Counted from the stretch's first letter, positions 1 to 10,495 are shown. The stretch is DNA of 64,000 nt from RHKX01 sp963826475 (GCA_963826475.1 CAWGXC010000003.1:1550001-1614000); one strand, 5' to 3'. Numbers and translations: made by a program. Notes: generated by a model not told the origin, from the letters alone.

Positions 1-775
1 AGATGAGCATGAGAAGGAAGAACGGCGTGACCGTCAGGACGATCCACGCGCGATCGGCCGCGGCAAATGCGACCGCCAGGCCCAGAGGGGTCAGCAGGGA
101 GTCGACGAGATAGATCCAGCGGGACTCGTCGATCTGCTCCCTCAGCGAAGCCCCACCGTGGAGCTGATCGCGTACCCAGGAGGCCCCGAACTCGATCGTG
201 AACTGGGCGCCGAGCGCGCCGAGCAGCAGCAGCCACGTCGCGTCGCCGGGCGTCGGCCCTCCGGCCAGGGCGAGCGCCAGGGCGGGTCCGAGGGAGAACC
301 AGCAATCCGCCGGAGTGGTCGCGATCCGCCCGATCGCGGTCTCGCCGAGGGCGGCGGCCATGACCTTACCGGTGAGCATCGCGAGGGCGACGAAGAGGGG
401 GACCAGCTCCGGCGGGATCACGAAGAGCATGGGAACGAACGCGATCTGAGTCGGCATCGTGAAGTGCGATCCGACCGCGAAGAGCACGTTGGTCGAAAGC
501 GCAAGGACGAGAGTGCAGAGAAGCGCGTCGCCCACGTCCAGGGTCCCGCCGGTCGGGACCGTCACTCCGAGGAAGACGGCGGCGACGAGGAAGAGTCCGC
601 CGACGAGTATCTCTGCGCGCATCTCGCGCGACCCCGGGGTCGCGGCGAGCCGCTGACGAGCCTCCGCGAAGAGGCTGTTCGCAGCGGGTGGCGCCTCCGA
701 GGGCGTCGTTTCTGTTGTGACGTTCAATGCGTGGCCATTCGTCCAGGGATCCCTTCCCTCCTCAAGATCGGCCAT
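1..775 (-). CDS. Multi-pass membrane sensor, C-terminal part beyond window edge
   Basis: Reading the minus strand from an ATG at 775 gives 258 open codons that run off the left edge. Residues 1 to about 50 are hydrophilic. From residue 52 (MRAEILVGG) at least five hydrophobic segments follow, with typical membrane runs such as LFLVAAVFLGV, IAFVPMLFVI and FVALAMLTGKV and only short polar loops. This layout resembles the membrane N-terminal half of actinobacterial GGDEF or HD-GYP proteins; that is a memory-based resemblance, and the output domain lies outside the window. An internal ATG at 622 would start directly at the membrane part. The gene is divergent from the secreted protein at 830, with only 54 bases between the starts. 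Confidence 0.6.
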   Translation of the reverse strand, partial: MADLEEGRDPWTNGHALNVTTETTPSEAPPAANSLFAEARQRLAATPGSREMRAEILVGGLFLVAAVFLGVTVPTGGTLDVGDALLCTLVLALSTNVLFAVGSHFTMPTQIAFVPMLFVIPPELVPLFVALAMLTGKVMAAALGETAIGRIATTPADCWFSLGPALALALAGGPTPGDATWLLLLGALGAQFTIEFGASWVRDQLHGGASLREQIDESRWIYLVDSLLTPLGLAVAFAAADRAWIVLTVTPFFLLMLI

Positions 776-829
776 CCGTGGCCCGAACTTGAGCGTGACA
801 CCGCATCCAACGTCGCCCTTAGGAGTCCG

Positions 830-1444
830 ATGACCAACTCGAGCACGAAGATCAGTATTTCCGCGACAGCCCGCCGCATCGGCGGACTGCTGGTGAGCAT
901 GCTGGCCGTCACCGCCCTGACTCCGGGAGCGGCCTTGGCGAGCCCCGACCCGTCTCCAGCGGCCTGTCCGGACCCGACTTCGCAGCCCTTTCTCGCCTAT
1001 GGCGACGCCGGGCTGTACCGGCTCGCCCCGGGTGGCGACTTCGAGGGCGACCTGAGCGGCTATGCGTTCAGGGGCGCCGCGGGCCCCGTCGCCGGGTCCT
1101 CTCCGATCGGCGGCGACACCGTCATCTCGCTCGCCCCGAATTCCTCGGTCACGACACCGCCCCTCTGCGCCGACGGAACTGAGCAGTTCTCGCGGATGTT
1201 CTCGCAGTCGATCGATGGCAATCCTGGCGCGGACATCGCGGTCGAAACGGTGCTGCCGGACGGCAGCTCCCGCCGCGCCGGCACCATCCACAGCGGCGAC
1301 AACTGGGCGCCGACCGGCCGCTTCCGTGCACCCGTCGGCTCCGCCCGAGGGGCATCCTCGACCTTCCAGTACCGCTTCACGGTGATGGGCCACAGCACCA
1401 CGCTGATCGATGGGCTCTACGTCGACCCGCGCATCCGCGGCTGA
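830..1444 (+). CDS. Secreted protein of unknown function
   Basis: The 204-residue protein starts at an ATG preceded by AGGAG at 821-825. An N-terminal signal peptide is visible: basic residues (TARR) near 14-17, then a hydrophobic core ending in ALTPGAALA at about residue 38. The mature part is rich in Gly, Ser and Asp, has two Cys early on, and contains the phrase PFLAYGDAGLYRLAPGGDFE. I associate that phrase with a family of uncharacterised secreted proteins in Solirubrobacterales (recognition from memory). No catalytic motif is evident, and a beta-rich carbohydrate-binding-like fold is possible but unproven. A strong hairpin follows at 1480-1522. An upstream extension of the frame to 158 lies antisense to the membrane gene and is not coding. 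Confidence 0.8.
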   Translation: MTNSSTKISISATARRIGGLLVSMLAVTALTPGAALASPDPSPAACPDPTSQPFLAYGDAGLYRLAPGGDFEGDLSGYAFRGAAGPVAGSSPIGGDTVISLAPNSSVTTPPLCADGTEQFSRMFSQSIDGNPGADIAVETVLPDGSSRRAGTIHSGDNWAPTGRFRAPVGSARGASSTFQYRFTVMGHSTTLIDGLYVDPRIRG

Positions 1445-1479
1445 TCAACCGCAGCTCGAACACGACCATCCCAGCCAGG

Positions 1480-1522
1480 CCGAGGGCCGAGGAGATCCAC
1501 TGACGATCCCCTCGGCCCTCGG
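1480..1522 (+). terminator. Hairpin terminator after secreted protein gene
   Basis: A perfect 13-base inverted repeat (CCGAGGGCCGAGG at 1480-1492 and its complement at 1510-1522) surrounds a 17-base loop. No T-run follows, which is common for high-GC actinobacterial terminators. It lies 36 bases after the stop codon at 1444. Confidence 0.6.
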
Positions 1523-1574
1523 TCGTTGATGCGCCCTGCGGTGCGGTGGCTCGCGCCTAGTGGATACTCGGTGC

Positions 1575-2216
1575 ATGACCACCGAGGGCCAGGAACGCGC
1601 GCGACGAAGCTTCTCCATCGTGGAGGCCACCGGCGGGTGGGTGGGGATCGCCGAGTCGACCCTCCCGTTCGTCGCCTTCACGATCGTCTGGACCGCGACC
1701 GGCAGGGATGTGATCGCGGGCGGTGCGGTGGCCGTCGCGATCAGCGCGGCGCTCGCGGCGGTCAGGCTCTATCGACGGGAGACCCTGCAGTTCGCCTTCT
1801 CAGGGTTGATCGGCGTCGCGTTCGGCGCGTTCGTCGCCGCCCGCAGCGGCAAGGCGGAGGACTTCTTTCTCCCCGGGATCCTGATCAACGCCGGCTCCGG
1901 GCTCGCCTATCTGTTCTCGATCGCGATCCGCCGGCCCCTGCTCGGGCTGATCGTCTCGGCGCTCACCGGCGAGGGAAGGCAGTGGTACGAAGACCCTGAA
2001 CGCCGGCGGGCCTATTCCCGTGCCAGCTGGATTTGGGTGGTCCTCTTCTCATTCCGCCTCTCGATCCAGCTGCCGCTCTACCTCAGCGGTGAGGTCGGGC
2101 CCCTGGCGGTCGCGAAGGTGGTCACGGGGCTGCCGCTGTTCGCCCTTGGCCTGTGGCTCTCGTATCTGGTGCTGCGGCCGATCCTCGGCGATGACATTCG
2201 CCGCGCGCCCGCTTGA
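1575..2216 (+). CDS. DUF3159 family membrane protein
   Basis: The 213-residue integral membrane protein has about six hydrophobic segments. Conserved-looking features of DUF3159 proteins are present: an N-terminal EATGGWVGIAESTLPFVAF segment, a central Arg-Arg-Pro-Leu-Leu-Gly loop before the third pair of helices, and a GRQWYEDPERRRAY cytosolic stretch. The molecular function of the family is unknown. I prefer the ATG at 1575 over an in-frame GTG at 1560, because the earlier start adds only five residues. The next gene starts inside the stop codon (TTGA overlap at 2213-2216), so the two are probably co-translated. Confidence 0.85.
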   Translation: MTTEGQERARRSFSIVEATGGWVGIAESTLPFVAFTIVWTATGRDVIAGGAVAVAISAALAAVRLYRRETLQFAFSGLIGVAFGAFVAARSGKAEDFFLPGILINAGSGLAYLFSIAIRRPLLGLIVSALTGEGRQWYEDPERRRAYSRASWIWVVLFSFRLSIQLPLYLSGEVGPLAVAKVVTGLPLFALGLWLSYLVLRPILGDDIRRAPA

Positions 2217-3103
2217 GCAGGCGCGCCTGGATCCTCTTCGCGATCGTCTCGATCCTCTGGGGCATCCCCTATCTCTTCATCAGCGTCGCGGTGGACGGCG
2301 GCGCTCCCCCGGCCTTCCTGGCGTGGGCCCGGGTGCTGCTCGGCGCCCTGCTTCTCCTCCCCCTGGCATGGCGAGCGGGCCTGCTCGCCTCGTTGCGAGG
2401 CAGGGCCCGATGGCTCGTTCCGTACGCCGTGGCCGAGATCGTCATCCCGTTCCCGCTGATCGCCGCCGGCGAGCGGCACGTGAGCTCATCCATCGCCGCG
2501 ATCCTCATCGCCGCGGTGCCGCTGATCGTCGCCGTTCTCGCACTGGTTGGCTTCGACCGGAGCGAGCGCGTCGGTGGCATGCGACTGATCGGCCTCCTCG
2601 TCGGCTTTGCGGGAGTGGTGGCACTCGTCGGAGTCGACGTCGCCGGCGACGACGAGGAGCTGCTCGGAGCGGGAGCGATCCTCCTCGCTGCCGTGGGCTA
2701 TGCGGTCGGACCGATGACGCTCCAGCGCCACCTCGGCGACCTCGATCCCAGGGCGATCATGGCGGGAGCCCTCTCGATCGCCGCCGTTCTGCTCACCCCG
2801 TTCGCGGCGGCTGATCTGCCGAGCGGCTCGCCGTCTGCATCGGCGATCGCGTCGATCGTCGTCCTCGGCGTGCTCTGCACGGCCGCCGCGTTCGTCTTCT
2901 TCGCAGCTCTGATCTCCGAGATCGGAGCCGGACGCGCGCTGGTGATCACCTACGTCGCCCCGATCGTCGCAGTCGCCGCGGGCGTGATGGTGCTCGGCGA
3001 GCGACCCGGCGCCGGCTCCGTCGTCGGGCTCCTGCTGATCATCGCCGGATCGTGGCTGGCGACCGGCGGTGGGCTACCGCCCAGGCGTAAGGCGGCGGGC
3101 TGA
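2213..3103 (+). CDS. EamA/DMT superfamily transporter
   Basis: The 296-residue protein has ten hydrophobic segments arranged as two EamA repeats. The first begins WILFAIVSILWGIPYLFI, and the second begins near residue 150 with GAGAILLAAVGYAVGP. The family exports small metabolites such as amino acids, but the substrate here cannot be read from sequence. The TTG start at 2213 overlaps the stop codon of the DUF3159 gene by four bases, which argues for translational coupling. The C-terminus (PPRRKAAG) is basic and cytosolic. The gene converges with the EVE gene, 32 bases away. Confidence 0.85.
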   Translation: MSRRAWILFAIVSILWGIPYLFISVAVDGGAPPAFLAWARVLLGALLLLPLAWRAGLLASLRGRARWLVPYAVAEIVIPFPLIAAGERHVSSSIAAILIAAVPLIVAVLALVGFDRSERVGGMRLIGLLVGFAGVVALVGVDVAGDDEELLGAGAILLAAVGYAVGPMTLQRHLGDLDPRAIMAGALSIAAVLLTPFAAADLPSGSPSASAIASIVVLGVLCTAAAFVFFAALISEIGAGRALVITYVAPIVAVAAGVMVLGERPGAGSVVGLLLIIAGSWLATGGGLPPRRKAAG

Positions 3104-3135
3104 GGGCCGGAAGAGCGAAGCGCCGAGGGCTGGGG

Positions 3136-3639
3136 TCAGGCGCTCGGCGAGCGCGATCCCGCGGCGGATTGGATCCGCTCCGTCAGCAACCTCGTGTCGG
3201 CGTCGGAGATCGTCCGCAGCTGACCCTGGAATGCGAGGTGCCAGTGCTCGACCGGCCACTTGGCGAGGTGCTCGAGCTTGCCGAGCATCGACTCCGCCGG
3301 AATGAAATCCTCCTCGTCGAGGATCGCGACGGGCTCGGCTTGAACGCGCCACGGATAGGCCTCGAACTTCTTCTTCCCGCCCTGGGGCCAGATCGGATCG
3401 CGGTCCTCGAACATCGGCGAGAGGACGCGCGCGATGCCCCCGAATGCCTGTACTCCGGTGACGTAGAAGATCACCTGATCGTCGGGTGCGAACTGCTCGG
3501 CCTGGCGGATCCGTCGCTCCTTGAGGCCGATCACGTCGAACCCGCGCTGGACGTTGATCTGGAAGTTCTCGAGCGAGCCGGTGAGGATCCAGGTCTTCGG
3601 GTCGCTGGTCTTCGGGTCGCTGGTCTCCTGCTCGGCCAT
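3136..3639 (-). CDS. EVE domain protein
   Basis: The 167-residue protein begins its domain at TWILTGSLENFQINVQRGF and continues through QVIFYVTGVQAFGGIARV and EAYPWRVQAEPV, the typical core of EVE (PUA-like) domains. EVE proteins bind modified bases in DNA or RNA, and many sit near restriction or defence genes; no such partner is present here. The N-terminus carries a tandem duplication (TSDPKTSDPK) encoded by a 15-base repeat. The start at 3639 has no Shine-Dalgarno. A perfect TATGAT lies on the minus strand at 3646-3651, six bases upstream, so the mRNA is probably leaderless. Confidence 0.85.
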   Translation of the reverse strand: MAEQETSDPKTSDPKTWILTGSLENFQINVQRGFDVIGLKERRIRQAEQFAPDDQVIFYVTGVQAFGGIARVLSPMFEDRDPIWPQGGKKKFEAYPWRVQAEPVAILDEEDFIPAESMLGKLEHLAKWPVEHWHLAFQGQLRTISDADTRLLTERIQSAAGSRSPSA

Positions 3640-3645
3640 GCTCCG

Positions 3646-3651
3646 ATCATA
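3646..3651 (-). promoter_or_regulatory. -10 box TATGAT for leaderless EVE gene
   Basis: TATGAT on the minus strand lies six bases before the ATG at 3639. This places the expected transcription start at or next to the start codon, and no ribosome binding site is present. Confidence 0.6.
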
Positions 3652-3683
3652 GGCGGGCGAGCCGGGGACGGGGGCGATGCGCG

Positions 3684-5153
3684 TCAGGCCGCTGCCGGCC
3701 TGCCCTGCGGGATCATCGTCGCCGCGACGATTGCCCCGATCACGCAGAGCGCCGCGCCACCGATGAAGGCGAGCTGGTAGCCCTCGGTCTGCGCGACGAG
3801 CGCAGTCGTGCCGTCCGCGACCGCCGAGCTCGCATGGCTGACCGCAAGCGTGCTCAGCGCCGCGAGGCCGAGCGCGCCGCCGACGAGCCGGGAGGTGTTG
3901 ACGAGCCCGGAAGCAAGCCCACTCTCGGCCCGGTCGACACCCTGCACGGCGGCGATGGTCACGGGGACCATCGACATCCCGAGGCCGATCGCGGCCAGGA
4001 TCCCGCCCGGCAGGACGTCGGTCACCCAGGAGCCGTCGGCGCTGATCCCGCTGAGCAGGCCGAGTCCCGCCCCCGCCGTGAGCATCCCGCCGGTCAGCAC
4101 CCTGCGGACGCCGAAGCGGGCCACGAAGCGCGGGGCAAGGGTCGAGGCGGCGACGATGCAGAGGGTCATCGGCAGGAAGTTGAGCCCCGTCTCGAGCGCG
4201 TCATGACCGAGCACCTGCTGGAGGTAGAGCGAGATGAAGAACCACATCGCGAAGAGCGCGGAGCCGAGCAGCAGGATGACCAGGTTCGCTCCGCGCAAGG
4301 CGGGCATCCGGAAGATCCGCAAGGGCATCAGCGGATGTCTGGCCAGTCTGCCCTCGATCAGCACGAACGCACCGAGCAGCACCGAGCCCACGGCGAGCGG
4401 GATGAGAACCTCGAGCGACCCCCAGCCGACCGTGTCGGTGCGGACGACGCCGTAGACGAGCGCCGTCAGGCCGGCGGTCACCGAGATCGCGCCGGCGAGG
4501 TCGAAGTCGCCGTGTCCGGTGGAGCCCTCCTGCTCGGGGACCAGCCGCCGGCCGTAGAAGACGACCGCGGCGGCGATCGGCAGGTTGATTACGAAGATCG
4601 CGGGCCAGCCGAGCGCCTGGGTGAGGATGCCGCCCAGCAGCACGCCGGAGGTTCCACCGAGTCCGGCCATCGCGCCCCAGAGCCCGAGCGCCCGGTTCCG
4701 CTCGGGGCCCTCGGTGAAGGCGATCATCAGGATCGCGAGGCTGGCCGGTGAGATGACAGCGGCGCCGAGGCCCTGAATGGCGCGGGCACCGAGCAGCAGT
4801 CCCTGGGATCCCGCGATCGCGCAGAGCAGCGACGAAACCCCGAAGAGAGCGATGCCGACGAGGAAGACGCGCCGGCGGCCGAGCAGATCGGAGGCGCGGC
4901 CCCCGAGCAGGAGGAAGCCGGCGAAGGTGAGCGTGTAGGCGTTGACGACCCACTGCAGCCCGGTTCCGGAGAAGCCGAGGCCGTCGCGGATCGATGGCAG
5001 CGCGACGTTGACGATGGAGACGTCGAGGATGACCATGAACTGCGCCAGGCAGATCACGATCAGAAGCGCGTTGGAGCCCCGCGTGGAGGCGCCCTCCCCC
5101 GCTGCAGCCGCCGTGGTCGCGGGGGGCTCGCGGTCGATCCGGTCCTGAAGCAT
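3684..5153 (-). CDS. MFS drug exporter, DHA2 (14-TM) family
   Basis: The 489-residue protein shows the DHA2/EmrB pattern. After a short Ala/Thr-rich N-terminus, helix 1 carries CLAQFMVILDVSIVNVALPSI (the D1 motif), followed by LQWVVNAYTLTFAGFLLLGG and the motif-A loop GRASDLLGRRRVF. Fourteen hydrophobic segments are compatible with the length. Such proteins export drugs or lipids using the proton gradient; the substrate is unknown. The start at 5153 lacks a Shine-Dalgarno, but TAGCTT on the minus strand (5160-5165) is six bases upstream, suggesting a leaderless transcript. The gene is divergent from the BrkB gene, and a second DHA2 paralogue lies at 12863-14410. Confidence 0.9.
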   Translation of the reverse strand: MLQDRIDREPPATTAAAAGEGASTRGSNALLIVICLAQFMVILDVSIVNVALPSIRDGLGFSGTGLQWVVNAYTLTFAGFLLLGGRASDLLGRRRVFLVGIALFGVSSLLCAIAGSQGLLLGARAIQGLGAAVISPASLAILMIAFTEGPERNRALGLWGAMAGLGGTSGVLLGGILTQALGWPAIFVINLPIAAAVVFYGRRLVPEQEGSTGHGDFDLAGAISVTAGLTALVYGVVRTDTVGWGSLEVLIPLAVGSVLLGAFVLIEGRLARHPLMPLRIFRMPALRGANLVILLLGSALFAMWFFISLYLQQVLGHDALETGLNFLPMTLCIVAASTLAPRFVARFGVRRVLTGGMLTAGAGLGLLSGISADGSWVTDVLPGGILAAIGLGMSMVPVTIAAVQGVDRAESGLASGLVNTSRLVGGALGLAALSTLAVSHASSAVADGTTALVAQTEGYQLAFIGGAALCVIGAIVAATMIPQGRPAAA

Positions 5154-5159
5154 TCGATG

Positions 5160-5165
5160 AAGCTA
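5160..5165 (-). promoter_or_regulatory. -10 box TAGCTT for leaderless MFS gene
   Basis: TAGCTT on the minus strand lies six bases before the ATG at 5153. It fits TANNNT and there is no Shine-Dalgarno. Confidence 0.5.
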
Positions 5166-5200
5166 CCGACCGCACTGCGCCGGTCGGCGACGCCTGCACG

Positions 5201-5206
5201 TAGATT
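5201..5206 (+). promoter_or_regulatory. -10 box TAGATT for leaderless BrkB gene
   Basis: TAGATT lies seven bases upstream of the ATG at 5214. It selects this ATG over an in-frame upstream start at 5157. Confidence 0.6.
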
Positions 5207-5213
5207 CCGTGCC

Positions 5214-6101
5214 ATGCGCTCCGCATGGGCAGTCCTGAAGCGAACGGCGATCGCCTTCTACGACGATCAGCTGACCCATCACGCGGCGGCGCTCACCTAT
5301 TACTCGCTGATGTCCCTGTTCCCGGCCGTCGTCCTCGGGCTATCGCTGCTCGTGCTCCTGGGCCAATACCCCGGAACGTACGACTCGATCATCGGCTACC
5401 TCGGCGACGTCGTTCCGGCCTCGGCGCTGAAGCCCCTGGACACATCGCTGCAACACGCCCTCCAGCACAAGGGCACCGCCCTGACCGGCCTGATGGTCAG
5501 CGTCGCGCTGACGCTCTACGGAACGACCGGTGCACTGGAGGCGGCGCGGCGCGCGCTCAACGTCGTCTTCGAGCTCGAGGGAGGCGGTCGCAGCTTCCTT
5601 CGTCGCAAGTCGATCGACATCGCTACGACCTTCGGGCTGATGGCCCTCGTTCTGCTCAGCATGATCATGCTCTTCGTGGGCGGCGGCTTCGCCCGGGACA
5701 TGTTCGGCTTCATCGGCCTCGGAGACACGGGCGCTGACATCTGGGCGGTCGCCCGCTGGCCGGGCGCTCTAGCCGCCACGATGCTCGCCTTTGCGGTCGT
5801 CTACTACGTGACCCCCGACGTCGAGCAACGCAGCTTCCGCTGGGTGACCCCGGGAGCAGCGGCCGGCGTGATCCTCTGGGCCGCTGCATCCTTCGGCTTC
5901 TCGACCTATATCTCTCAGGTGGCCGACGTCGGCGCGATCTACGGAACCTTCGCCGGCGCGATCATCTTGGTCGGCTGGCTCTGGCTGACCAACGTCGCGC
6001 TCCTCTTCGGAGCTGAGCTCGACGCCGAGATCGAGCGCCAGAGGGAGCTCGGCGAGGGCGTGGCGATGGCCGACACCCTGGCTCTGCCCGAGCGAGGTTG
6101 A
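5214..6101 (+). CDS. YihY/BrkB family membrane protein
   Basis: The 295-residue protein begins MRSAWAVLKRTAIAFYDDQ and shows the family signature HHAAALTYYSLMSLFPAVV, followed by about six membrane segments and the C-terminal GAIYGTFAGAIILVGWLWLTN. This family was once called ribonuclease BN but is a membrane protein, possibly a transporter, of unresolved function. The ATG at 5214 is chosen because TAGATT stands seven bases upstream. The in-frame start at 5157 would add 19 non-membrane residues overlapping the divergent promoter. A second member of the family is at 47749-48642. Confidence 0.88.
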   Translation: MRSAWAVLKRTAIAFYDDQLTHHAAALTYYSLMSLFPAVVLGLSLLVLLGQYPGTYDSIIGYLGDVVPASALKPLDTSLQHALQHKGTALTGLMVSVALTLYGTTGALEAARRALNVVFELEGGGRSFLRRKSIDIATTFGLMALVLLSMIMLFVGGGFARDMFGFIGLGDTGADIWAVARWPGALAATMLAFAVVYYVTPDVEQRSFRWVTPGAAAGVILWAAASFGFSTYISQVADVGAIYGTFAGAIILVGWLWLTNVALLFGAELDAEIERQRELGEGVAMADTLALPERG

Positions 6102-6104
6102 GTC

Positions 6105-8036
<1,932 letters not shown>

Positions 8037-8044
8037 GACCCTTC

Positions 8045-8050
8045 AGGCTA
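8045..8050 (-). promoter_or_regulatory. -10 box TAGCCT for ABC-F gene
   Basis: TAGCCT on the minus strand lies eight bases before the ATG at 8036. A weak GAAGGG lies between, so leaderless initiation is likely but not certain. Confidence 0.45.
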
Positions 8051-8113
8051 AAGACACGGCGCGCGGGTGCATCTAAAGTGGGCCGCGTCCTGTCACGACC
8101 TCGAGGAGAAACC

Positions 8114-9343
8114 TTGCTGACCAGCGCCCTTGACCGTGTCCATCTTCGAGCCCTGATCGGACTGGGCGCAACGGTCGCGCTCCTCATCGGCCTGCTCGCG
8201 TCGGGGCCTGCCAGCGCGGACGCGTCGAAACCTTCGAGAGGACCCCGGGGAGCCGCCTTCTACACCCCGCCGGAGAAGTTCCCGTCGGCGCATGGCAGGC
8301 TGATCTGGCATCGCAAGGCCGGCAACCTGACGCCGATTGAGGGCGCCGCCTCGGACCAGCTCGTCCTCTACACGTCGAAGACCCCACGGGGAAGGACCGT
8401 TGCCGTCTCGGGCTCAGTGAGCGTGCCGAAGGGAAAGGCGCCGAAGGGCGGGTGGCCCGTGATCAGCTACGCACACGGCACTACCGGCACGGCAGACTCG
8501 TGCGCTCCGACCCGGGTGACCGCTCAGAGTCCCGTCGCGCCGTACGTCACCTATCTCGAACCCGAGCTCGAGGCCTGGGTCGACGCCGGCTACGCGGTCG
8601 TCCGCACCGATTACCAGGGACTCGGCACGCCGGGTGACCACCAGTATCTGATCGGCTCCGCGGAGGGTCGAAGCGTCCTCGACATGGTCAGCGCGGCCCG
8701 CAAGCTCGATCCCGATATCGGCAAGCGCTACCTGATCGCCGGTCACTCGCAGGGCGGGCAGTCCGCACTGTTTGCGGCCGGTGAGGCGCGCGACTACTCG
8801 CCGCAGCTGAAGCTGAGGGGGACGGTCGCCTACGCCCCCGCCTCACACATCCTCGCGCAGGCAAAGGCGTTGCCGAGCCTGACCACCCCAAGCCCGCTCT
8901 CCGCCCTCGCGGCGCTGATCGTCAAGGGCGCGTCCACGGCGACGAACACCGTGAACATTCCCCAGCTGCTCTCCGACGAGGCCCTGGCCCTGTATCCGCA
9001 GGTCGATCAAACATGCCTGCAGCAACTCGGTCAGTCAGACAGCTTCGGTGGCATGGCCCCGTCGGATCTACTTCGCGACGGGGCGGACACCGGCCCGCTC
9101 TACGGGGTGCTCGACGCCGAGAACCCAAACGTCAAGACGAAGGCGCCGATCCTGCTCGCTCAGGGCTCCGCCGATTCGACGGTCTTCAAGGTGTTCACCG
9201 ACCAGCTCAACGACGAGCTCACCGCCTCGGGCGACGATGTGAACTACAAGGTCTTCGACGGTATCTCCCACGGTGAGATCCCCGCCGCCGCCGAGGCCGC
9301 CGTCATGAAGTTCTTCAAGAAGCGACTGCCTCCGAAGGGCTGA
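8114..9343 (+). CDS. Secreted lipase, alpha/beta hydrolase
   Basis: The 409-residue protein has an N-terminal signal peptide (LIGLGATVALLIGLLASGPASADA) and a secretory-lipase fold. The nucleophile elbow is GHSQGGQSALFA (Ser in GHSQG). An early SYAHGTTG segment probably forms the oxyanion region, the acid is likely in ILLAQGSADSTVF, and the His is in GISHGEIP. The family hydrolyses triacylglycerols or other esters outside the cell. I place the start at TTG 8114 because GAGGAG (8103-8108) sits five bases upstream. The upstream GTG at 8078 would put a charged stretch ahead of the signal peptide. The acetyltransferase gene follows 20 bases downstream. Confidence 0.85.
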   Translation: MLTSALDRVHLRALIGLGATVALLIGLLASGPASADASKPSRGPRGAAFYTPPEKFPSAHGRLIWHRKAGNLTPIEGAASDQLVLYTSKTPRGRTVAVSGSVSVPKGKAPKGGWPVISYAHGTTGTADSCAPTRVTAQSPVAPYVTYLEPELEAWVDAGYAVVRTDYQGLGTPGDHQYLIGSAEGRSVLDMVSAARKLDPDIGKRYLIAGHSQGGQSALFAAGEARDYSPQLKLRGTVAYAPASHILAQAKALPSLTTPSPLSALAALIVKGASTATNTVNIPQLLSDEALALYPQVDQTCLQQLGQSDSFGGMAPSDLLRDGADTGPLYGVLDAENPNVKTKAPILLAQGSADSTVFKVFTDQLNDELTASGDDVNYKVFDGISHGEIPAAAEAAVMKFFKKRLPPKG

Positions 9344-9363
9344 GCGAGGAGCCGCAGGGGGAA

Positions 9364-9879
9364 GTGCAGGCGCCGCCGAGCCACCAGATCGTCGAGGTCG
9401 ACGCCGCCGGGATCGGCGTCGTGGAGACGCTGTGGCGATCGATGGTCGCCCACCACGCCGAGGTCGCCGGGGATGCCTGGCCCATCCGCGATCAGGACGA
9501 CTCGTGGCTTATGCGGCGCGCCGAATACGAAAAGTGGCTCGGCGATGGCACCGGCCGGATGTTCACCGCCGTCCCGCGCGACGGCGGCTCCCCCGACGGC
9601 TATGCAGTGCTCACCGTGCACCCGACGGGGCCCACGTTCGACCACGGCGAGTTGGTCGGAGACCTGGAGTCGCTGGCGGTCTCACCCGATGCGCGCGGCG
9701 CTGGGATCGGGACACTCCTGATCGACACCTGCCGGCAGCTGCTGATCGAACGCGGCGTCAGTGCCTGGATCGTGACGGCCGTCGACGCCAATGCCGCGGC
9801 CCAGCGACTTTACGAGCGCGAGGGTTTCCGCCCGTTCGCCCGCATACTCGCCGAACCGCTCAGCCCAGCAGGCGATTGA
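9364..9879 (+). CDS. GNAT family N-acetyltransferase
   Basis: The 171-residue protein contains the acetyl-CoA binding motif DARGAGIGTLLID (R-x-x-G-x-G type) around residue 115. It is followed by the typical C-terminal NAAAQRLYEREGFRPF. The acceptor substrate cannot be inferred. The start is GTG at 9364 after a purine-rich CAGGGGGAA. The last 20 bases overlap the convergent TetR gene, whose stop is at 9860. Confidence 0.85.
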   Translation: MQAPPSHQIVEVDAAGIGVVETLWRSMVAHHAEVAGDAWPIRDQDDSWLMRRAEYEKWLGDGTGRMFTAVPRDGGSPDGYAVLTVHPTGPTFDHGELVGDLESLAVSPDARGAGIGTLLIDTCRQLLIERGVSAWIVTAVDANAAAQRLYEREGFRPFARILAEPLSPAGD

Positions 9880-10477
9880 CGAGGTCCGCGTAGCCGGCCT
9901 TGAGCCGATCGAGGCTCATCTCCCGTTGGCCGCGCTGATGGTTGAAGAGTTGGGGCGAGAGCGGACCGAGGAGCAGGTCGGCGATGTAATCGGCGTCGGA
10001 TTCGGGCCGCGCCTCATCGACCAGACCTCGGACGTGCAGCCAATGCACCCGGTGCGGCGCCGAGCGCAGGAAGGCTCCGGGGGGGCCCGACATCTCGGCG
10101 TCGAGCAGGATCTCCCCGTTGAGCTCGAGGTTGTCGAGCATCGCCTCGCCGAACGCGATCAGGCGGCGGCATGGAGGTGCCCCGGGGCCCAGGGGCGGCT
10201 CGCCGCGGAGGAACGAGTCCTGCAACTTCTGCTCGGTCCGGTCGAGGACCGCGAGGGCGAGCGTGGAGCGATCGCCGAAGCGCCGGAAGAGGGTCCCCTT
10301 CCCCACTCCCGCGGCGGCGGCGATTGCGTCCATCGACGTGCAGCTGACGCCGCGATCAGCGAACAGCCTCTCCGCGGCCTCGAGGATGCGCCGGCGGTTG
10401 CGTGCCGCGTCGGCGCGCTCCGCTGGCTGGCTTCCGACGACCGGTAGTTCCATCAGGTCTCCTGAGACTAGTTCCAT
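9860..10477 (-). CDS. TetR family repressor
   Basis: The 205-residue regulator has an N-terminal TetR helix-turn-helix from about residue 25: NRRRILEAAERLFADRGVSC, then TSMDAIAAAAGVGKGTLFRRFGDR. The C-terminal ligand domain is all-helical. It is divergent from the YceI / FMN-reductase pair, and the shared intergenic space contains two matching palindromes (10496-10509 and 10534-10549) that are the likely operators. Two in-frame starts exist, ATG 10477 and ATG 10453. Each has its own GGAG and each is followed by the codons for MEL, the product of a short tandem duplication. The ligand is unknown, but the target genes suggest a redox-active or hydrophobic compound. Confidence 0.88.
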   Translation of the reverse strand: MELVSGDLMELPVVGSQPAERADAARNRRRILEAAERLFADRGVSCTSMDAIAAAAGVGKGTLFRRFGDRSTLALAVLDRTEQKLQDSFLRGEPPLGPGAPPCRRLIAFGEAMLDNLELNGEILLDAEMSGPPGAFLRSAPHRVHWLHVRGLVDEARPESDADYIADLLLGPLSPQLFNHQRGQREMSLDRLKAGYADLVNRLLG

Positions 10478-10495
10478 CTGTCTCCTCGACGTTAT

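Noticed and set aside
158..829. Upstream in-frame extension of the secreted protein gene to 158
   Set aside because: The extension is antisense to the membrane gene on the minus strand. The signal peptide and AGGAG place the start at 830.
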